A stretch of 64,000 bases of DNA. It comes from Schizochytrium sp. TIO01 (Eukaryota > Sar > Bigyra > Thraustochytrida > Thraustochytriidae). The notes under the pieces were generated by a model. That model did no database searches. It was given only the letters and a program-made list of their open reading frames with translations, and had not been told where the DNA came from. The stretch is taken from the NCBI GenBank assembly GCA_004764695.1, contig SMSO01000032.1, forward strand, positions 1,572,501 to 1,636,500, given 5' to 3'. The position numbers were made by a program, and so were the translations under genes. Each line of letters begins with the position of its first letter. The stretch's first letter is position 1. Of this stretch, positions 56,574 to 64,000 are shown piece after piece.

Positions 56574-59500
56574 ATGAGTAAGACAACCGCAGAACTCCAA
56601 CCTGGGACGAGAAAAAGACTGCGAACATGGTTTTCAGAGGCAAGTTTACTCCTTTCGTATAAGGAAAAAGAACCTTCCGCTCTCGAAAAGGCTCGCAGGC
56701 GCAGCTTGGCGCCTGGCTTAGGAGCTCAAGATAGCTCTGGTGAGGAGGGAAGCTTTTTTATTGCCAACTCGAGCCTTGGACGTTTGCGCGAACTTGTGCA
56801 GTCTGTGGTTCATGCATGGGAACCCAACTATGCGTCATCCGAAGACTCGGCGAAAAAAACAACCCAAAATGAAGATACATACATCGACGCAGCTCCTGGC
56901 AGTGAGCTTGATGAAATTCTAGAGAATCTCTCACTAGATGCATTCTTGTGTCTTGTTAATATTCTCCTTCATGGGTCCCCCAAGCGGCGCCGAGAGGCTT
57001 TACAGCTACTCTTTAGTCTTGCAAAAGCACTGCATGAAGATCGAAAGGTATCGCCCGCACACTTCATATCTGCTATGCACCTTTTGTACCAGGGTATCGC
57101 TACTTTTGATGGTGTTCAGGAGGTTTTCACAGCTCTTGCGCCAAACTTCGAAAGCCTCTGCACCTGGGTTGTTCCGCCTCTTGAGGCTATGCTAGTTCAT
57201 CCTAATCCCGAAGTACGGATGCTTAGCGTCTCAGTTATTTGTTCTTTCCTTGTAGCCAATTCGCGGACATTCGGAGATAATGACCTTGCTCAAAGTCTTG
57301 AGATGTTAAATATGGTGCTTAGTGGAACTGTTGGTCGGTATGACTCGACAGTGTCTTCATGGGCTCTTCATTCAGCAAAATCCAACCAAGGATCAGAGGA
57401 TAACCTGCGCGCAGCACAAACAGAGAGCCTAGAGAAGTCTGTTGTGCTTGCCGCAATCACTCAAGTTTTGGAAACTGCAACAAAGACTTCATCAGAGACT
57501 AACTCAGCATCGGCTGTCGAAACTGAAGTGAAAAACTCACGATCGTGGATCAAGACAGACGTTTTATTGCAAATGTTTCAAACTATTATCAGGCGAATCC
57601 CAGTTCTCGACAAAGAAAGAGACGCAGCCCGAGCTTGCATCAAGATTATCGTTGCGCATTTGTCCGCCAAAGGATGTGAAGCAGAACTTTTTCAATCTCT
57701 GACGTCCACGGTGTCTAGCAACTATCAAAGTATTGCTCGAAGCGATTTCTCTTCTCTTTGTCACATTTCTGTACAAACCTGTGAGCAATCTACTCAAGTC
57801 AAAGCCGTTCTTGGCCAATTCTTGACTACACTTGAACGTTTTATCCTCGCGCCTCAGCCAAGCTTGCGTTATTGTGCTCTTGTTTGTGTCAATGCTGTTC
57901 TTAGTGCTTTTCCAGCAGACCTTTTGCGTGTTGAGAACTCTACATTATTTCCTATTCTTCTCACCTCCAGTCTCGACAATAAACCTTGCCAAGCCATGAG
58001 CCTTGAATGTCTAAAGTTAGTTTGCGAAGCGGGAATTCAACGTGCAAATCAGGGGAAAGGGAAATCTCAAGCAACTGGCGCAGATGCTCGCGAAGCAGTT
58101 ATTCGGAATAATTTCTATGCAGACATTTGTGAGTTACAAAGCGGCATTCAGAGGAAGGACGCACGCCCCGTGTGTGCAGAGCAAGAGCGTATGAGTCTGC
58201 ATAAAGCTCTCTCTAGAGGAATTGCTCTCTGCTCCAACTACCATGAACGCGTACTAGCGCAGTTGTCTGCAGGTTTGCAATACTTACCACCAGCGGAAAG
58301 GCTACATCGCATGGAAAGTTTACTTCTGTGGTCTAAAAAGTTCAATCAAATGATCCCATTTGTTGCAAACAATTTGCTAATGAGTATCCGAGGGGCTGAT
58401 GTACGGACAGGAGAATTAACCGTGCAAATTTTTGAGTCCATGGCACCAACAATTAGTAAAGCTCTGCAAGATCGCAATCCAGCACAGCCACTCAGTAGTA
58501 ATGTCTTTTACAAGTCTCTATGTGCAATTGATACTGTCTTTCGGCAAGTCATGGACACATGCCGTGATAGTCTTGTTACTCGTATCATCAAAGCAATGGC
58601 AACTTTGCCGTACGAGTATTTTGATGAGGCTAGACTTAGATCACTGTGCCAAACAATCATTCGTAAATCCTTTGGGAGCCAGCTACAAACTCGACTAGCC
58701 ATTTACGAACTTATTGGAGAATGTAGTAAATTCTGGCACACAGAGTCACTCAAAGCCTATGCCTTTGCAACCATGCTAACCTGTGCCGGAGATTTTTCGG
58801 CAAGTGCGACAAAGGCGTTATGCCGATCTATGAAAAAACTTCTCGAAGACCAACGTCGAACGAAGCTTGCTAGTTTCGTAACATCCTTTGAGTACGCGTT
58901 GCGTAAACCATTTCTGCAAGATCGTTTGCAATCCTATGGTCACCTCGTACATACACTTCGCGATGCTGAAAATGTTCACATTCGTGAGATCTTTCTCTCT
59001 CACGACTTCTTCCATTCAAGCCTAAGTAACACTTCTGTTTCATCAGAGTCCCAAAAATCGCATTGGCCATTGTTTCGCCGCTTTCATGTTGACACAGCTA
59101 GGCAGTTCTGAGCACCAGACCCATGCTACGCGAGTCATTATCAACAGTATGTCAACTCAGGCCATGCATGAGAGAGACCTTGCCATCGACGTCCTCGCCA
59201 TGTGTATTCAGCAAGACGAAGGTATTTCCACCCCGATGTTACTCATGTTGCTGGAAGATACTTTCAAAGCTCTGATCGCCTATAAGAATCAACGGGAGGT
59301 GGATCGTCACCGTTCCGCATTGCTCATATCCGAGCTTCAAGTTCTGAAACGATTGATTCCATTGCAAGTGGATGGACTTGCACGTTCATTAGTACAATTT
59401 TTCTCCGCAAATGTGGTCGACCTAATTAGCAGAGAAACCACAGAAGCGGATGTTAGGGTAGCATGCGTTGACTTCATCTCGGCCCTTTTGCGCGCTCGCC

Positions 59501-62500
59501 CTTTGGATTGCTCTCCACTAGCGCAGACTCTTCGTGATGCTTTACATTCCATGATCGGTTCATCGCGAAGTGAACTCGCACATGCTGCCCTCGAGGCCTA
59601 CCCATTGATATTCAAACTTTCTAGTCAATACAAGGAGGATGCAGAAGCAGCGTTTGAGTTCCTGAGGACAGACTTAGCTCTCTTTGACACCACCGAGACT
59701 GTTGATGCCGATGATGATGGAGTCGATGCATTTGTTGAGTCTTCAGAATCATCTGGACAGAATGAAGGAAATTCTCGTGTAGCCAGGCGTCAATCTAAAG
59801 TTCTTCTCAAGGCGTCATTGCGAGCTCTGGGAAATATCCGCTGTGCTTCTGTTGCACCCTTGGCTATTGACATTCTTTTGAATGTAATACATGACCCAAC
59901 CCGGGAATTTCGCATTGAAGCTGCTCGATCCATCCTTTCGCTCAGTGAAATGCTAGGAGCTAAACAGAGCGTTGCCCTTAGGTGGGTCATCTTGCCGCTT
60001 TACCAAGACCTAACCCACGTTCTCCCTTTATTTATTGAGAAAGCCCAAAATCGTGGGCAAGAAGGAGAAGGTGAGGAAGGTACAGAACCGGACGATAGTT
60101 ACGGAAATGACAACTTACTATTCTCTTCTCCAAAAGAAGAAGATCTTCAATCCAGCTCACTCTTTCGACGCGACACACCATTTATCCCAGTTCGGAAGCC
60201 CAGACAAGACGGAACCTACGGCTTCACATTTTCTACAAAACCAGGATCCTTAGCTACGGGTGGTAGGTTAGGAGCAAGTCGACAATCAGATGGTTTAGAA
60301 TCTATGAGTGGGAACCCTGGAGCTTCACCTACAATTACCCTTTCAGATCAACTTTTACACGAATTACAATTTGTATTGGCGAACTTTTGTGGAGAGCTTA
60401 TTCCTCCTCACGTGGACTTGGTTCAGTATCACTACTTTCAGTTCATGCAAAGCACTCATTCAAGTAGTTGTGCAATACTTCTTCTGGGTGAACTCGGAAT
60501 TCGGGTATTTGATTTTGAGGAAGCTAAATTTGCTGGTGAGATTCCCATCAAGTCTGAACGATTTCGTGGGATATTAGCATCGCTGATTTTAGATATTGAT
60601 GCAGCAGAGGGGATCCATGTTCCAGGAGAAAGGCCACAGAGAAAAGCTAGTGCAATAGCCCTTCGCTTGTTGGCGTCTCACGCTCCCAACAAAGTCCTTC
60701 CATTTACCGTGAATAATCTTTGTCAGCTCAAAGAGCTTAACATGGGTCACCTGATGCTTCTGAAGCAAATCTTTCGCCTGTTCAATCTTACAGGAGTTGA
60801 CGATGAGGAATTTTCAGAGGGGAAAGCTCGGCCCCAACTAGCAGAACTCATCGCCACAGCGGATGCAAAGGTTTTGACAGGTTTATTGTTGCGGAGTATT
60901 CAATCTAGCAAAACCCCCATTGATGAGCGCCGTGCTGCTCTTGAACTAGTCATGCAAACAGCACTTCTGTCAGGAGATCAAGAGCTCTCCACTGTTGTTC
61001 GCTCTATATTAGATATGCTCGAGGAAAACTCTGATGCTGTAATCCACCAAATTTCCCAAGAACAACTTTCTAGAGTATTCTCAACGTTCTCGAACGAGCA
61101 CCCTTTGGTTGTTACTCTAGTTGATCACGTTGAAAGTGGTTTATTATCGTGTGAGGTCAATAAGAGACACCGCGCATTTACTCTTTGGAGCATTGTTGGC
61201 AAACGTATGGGCCCAGAGTTTGCGCTGCCTAGTCTTATAAGAGCTCTCTGTGACCCCACAGAAAAACTACAACGACTTGCAGTACGCTCGCTTTTGTGCA
61301 GCCCCCCGGAGTTTATCCTTAAGAATGAGTCCTTTGTGGCATCTATTCGGGACCTTGCGAATCGTATCGAGTTGGAGAAATCAGCAGAAACCCGTAAACG
61401 CAATATGCAAGGGAAAGGAAAGCGGAAGGAAGCGGCAATGGAGCGAGGTGCAAGTCTTACAAGCCCACCTGAAGAGTTGGATGAACAGGCTCATCGGGGA
61501 ACTCGAACGATGAAACATTCACGCGGAAATGCAGCGCTCATGCAAGATGATGATCCTTTAAATGTCAATTTTCTACAAAGTGATCCATCATATCTGCAGT
61601 TTCTTGACCTGTATGGCCTAAGTCCGGCATCAGGAGCTGCAAGTTTACCCACATTGCAAGATGATGATAAGTCGCAGAGTACCAAAGGCTCGCGATCCAA
61701 GAATGGCGACTCTCAGGCAGCAGCTACCAACCCTTTTGGTTTTCCAGAGTCCGCTTTCCAGAGCTTACTGACTTGTCCAATGGGGCCTCTTGTACAAATC
61801 CTTGTGGCAATACATCCATCCGTCGGTGCCCGTCTCTTAGAGGCGATTCATAACGACATTGAAATATGTAAAAACTTACTCAGCCGCAGTGCAGGAGCTC
61901 TGAAGGATCTGAAGGCTGAGGACTTTGGTAAAGGATTTCTAGGATATGGCGAATTGGAGATGGAACAGCTCTTACATGGTTTCACAGTACATGCAAGCAT
62001 TCTTTTTGCTTGTGACAACCTCCCCTCGGAATGGCCATCAATTTTGCCTCTTTACCAGGAATTGGTTATCCAATGTGCTACTCTTGCACAGCAGACGCGT
62101 CTCCTTGCTTCGGCAAAAATGGATCTTGGTAGCCTGATGGGCTCCGAGAAAATCAGTTTGCCCGTGATTTCAATTGAGAGTTTTGAGTCACTTGAAAAGC
62201 AACGAGCAGATCTTCTTGCTCAGCTTGGCACTGATCAGCAACATAAGATTACTGCAGCGAAGCGGGATGCGCTCCAACAACAATTAGTAAGCTTAAACCA
62301 TCATCTGTGGGTAATGGCAAAGCTTCAAGGCGTACTTTTAGATACTCTTGGTACGATTTATCGCAACACAAGTGACCTTGATGACCATACCATTGCTGAC
62401 GGACTTTCATGGCTTCTCATCCAACTTAGTGGAGACCAACATCGGAAGTTGCGTTCCGTGACAAGCAATATAATAATCAGTCTCTCTTCTGTGACGAGTC

Positions 62501-62934
62501 GAGGTGATGAATTCCGTCGTCTTCTTGGCGAAAGCTTGCTTCAGGTACAGGAAAAGCTGGAGCACTCTCGTCCTGGTTCTGGCTCAGATGATGCTTTGCA
62601 CCGTGCGAAAGTGGAGCTTCTACAAACATTTGTTCGTCTTATTCCTCAATGTGCACCAATGCTCATAACAAAAATTCTACCCACAACGTTTAAGCTACTT
62701 GTCGCATTTTGGGACGATCGTGACTCACATGTCCGCCAAACAGCAATCTCTCTAACAGAAGAATTAGGGAGAAGTAGCTCGCCCATTGAGGTTCGGTCAA
62801 TTCTTTTTGATCCCAATGCTCTTGATATTCGTGCAGAAATTTCTCGTAGAACATCAAATTCGGCTTATCCAGATCGCCAGCAGTTAATGAAGCTATCACA
62901 GTGGGCTCAGCAAATGGTAGCAGGTAAATCTTAA
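56574..62934 (+). CDS. very large HEAT/ARM-like repeat protein, family not identified
   Basis: About 2100 residues in two overlapping frames: 56574 to a TGA at 59109-59111, and a second frame open from 59026 to 62934. The start is the ATG at 56574; an upstream GTG is rejected. The protein is a long run of amphipathic helix pairs of the HEAT/ARM kind throughout (for example VRMLSVSVICSFLVANS, VRVACVDFISALLRARP and FRIEAARSILSLSEM). Acidic or Ser-rich loops interrupt it, notably around 61370-61740 (Lys/Arg-rich, then Asp/Ser-rich). No catalytic motif was seen. Size and repeat content suggest a scaffold (MROH- or importin-like), but I do not recognise the family. The frames join by a candidate intron at 59026-59101 or by one skipped base. 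Confidence 0.72.
59026..59101 (+). other. candidate 76-bp intron joining the two HEAT frames
   Basis: Donor GTAACA at 59026 and acceptor CTAG ending at 59101. The interval has a T-rich stretch and a possible branch site GTTGAC before the acceptor. Its length (1 mod 3) moves the first frame exactly into the second, giving HSSLSSSEHQTHATRV across the junction. It is shorter than the two firm introns (147 and 164 bp), so it remains a proposal. Confidence 0.45.
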
Positions 62935-64000
62935 GTTCATTTGTTTTCATCCTTTAGAGAGAAAAACATATATATCCTTTGCTATTAAGAAAGTCAATTC
63001 ACATCCTTCCCTTCCATCTTTCGTCTTAGTTTTAGTTTTACTGTGGTACCATAATTATTTTGATTTTCAGTTGGAAATAGTTTGCTCAAGCTGCACTTCT
63101 AAAACAAAAAAGCAAACAAGAATCACAAGGGAAAACGGCACTTTTACCTGCTTCCCAGCACACGACTTTGTACATCGCAAATCATTTAGCAAGAGAAGCT
63201 GATATCTCTTGAAAGGAATGCTTCATGACATGGTTTCCTTTCGTTTTTGCTCCACCAACAAATAATTTTCTTGTGTTTGGTGATGTTGGAACTTCGAAGA
63301 ACTACATACACATATTAATTATGATGAAAAAGAATTAAAAACCTAAAGGAATGTCTTTCTCAGCACAAGGCTTCAAATATTTAGGAGCCTACTATTTCAT
63401 ATATTAATAGATGCTATCACAGCAATATCCCTTATCGTTTATGCATATTTTGATACCATCGAGTTACATTTGCGTTCTGTTACCATCTTCCGCGCCAGGA
63501 CTAGTCAACTTACAATTAGGTGAACTAGTCAACTATAGTTAGGGTGTATTATAGGAGGTAAATAAAATTATAAGTATTCTTGTTCTTGTATTGTTAAATC
63601 AAATAACAAGACCCAGAGGAGTATACAATGTTATGTTCGAGTGCAGAAAAGACTGCACAGGGAGGTTCTCCTGGATCCTCTTGTGCAGAAAATTTACTCT
63701 ACCCCTTTTAGGATTTGGTGTGGGTGTGTACCTACCTACCTACTTCAAAGCAGATGAAGTGATACGAAAGATTGATTTTTGACTCGATTGTGCGGGACGA
63801 AGATGGGCGACCTGGGAAATGGATGTGGTCCGCGCCGTAGAGTCCATGATGATGAACATCCAGGGTTAAGAATGCAGGCCCTGTATTTCAGAGATTGATA
63901 TTGGGAACAGTAGGTACCCCATACTATTAAAATTTTAAGTGCATGCAATACAATGTTCAGGCATGACGCTTGGACAGTGGTATGCTTGGGCCTTGACATA
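62935..64000. other. right-hand intergenic DNA
   Basis: No gene is supported. The stretch is AT-rich unique sequence with TACCTACCTACCTAC at about 63730-63744. Short frames at 63591-63782 and 63745-63999 show no protein-like features. Confidence 0.5.

Overview
This is nuclear DNA of a unicellular eukaryote. I see COG3 and Sec15 tethers, an ER Hsp70 ending in HDEL, a GPI transamidase, cytosolic ribosomal protein S28 and two introns with GTAAG donors. Most genes are intronless or have one short intron. Spacers are rich in tetra- and pentanucleotide microsatellites, and low-complexity Q/S/A/E stretches are common in the proteins. Together with a phosphagen kinase, a calcyphosin-like EF-hand protein and an MT-A70 protein of the ciliate/algal MTA1 type, this fits a heterotrophic stramenopile, most likely a labyrinthulomycete (thraustochytrid). 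The lineage call is inference; no rRNA or organelle marker is present.

Layout. 1-6.9 kb: the start of a gene running off the left edge (-), a five-EF-hand protein (+) and a phosphagen kinase (-) that converge, then 3 kb without a gene. 6.9-13.1 kb: two vesicle-tethering subunits in tandem, COG3 and Sec15. 13.7-18.1 kb: RPS28 (-) and BiP (+), divergent. 18.7-23.3 kb: a membrane-anchored App1-type phosphatidate phosphatase with a long repeat-bearing tail (-). 26.9-32.5 kb: a large protein with a helical-repeat-like N-terminus, LIM-like zinc modules and a C-terminal GYF domain (-). 32.5-44.1 kb: a gene desert full of simple repeats, including a 602-nt run with no pyrimidine. 44.1-50.2 kb: a compact cluster with a secreted, His-rich small heat-shock protein, a mitochondrial DnaJ, GPI8 (one intron) and an MTA1-like methyltransferase (one intron). 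52.7-62.9 kb: a DJ-1/Hsp31-type protein, a GT61 glycosyltransferase and a very large HEAT-like protein.

Common themes are the secretory pathway (COG3, Sec15, BiP, GPI8, GT61, secreted sHSP) and protein quality control (BiP, sHSP, DnaJ, DJ-1/Hsp31). The clearest regulatory signal is a textbook heat-shock element of consecutive TTC/GAA units about 270 bp upstream of the sHSP start.

Three large genes are each split into two same-strand overlapping reading frames, and each needs the same net change (skip one base, or remove an intron of length 1 mod 3). Short introns, assembly indels and programmed +1 frameshifting are all possible. Several automatically proposed starts are TTG or GTG; I moved these to the first in-frame ATG.
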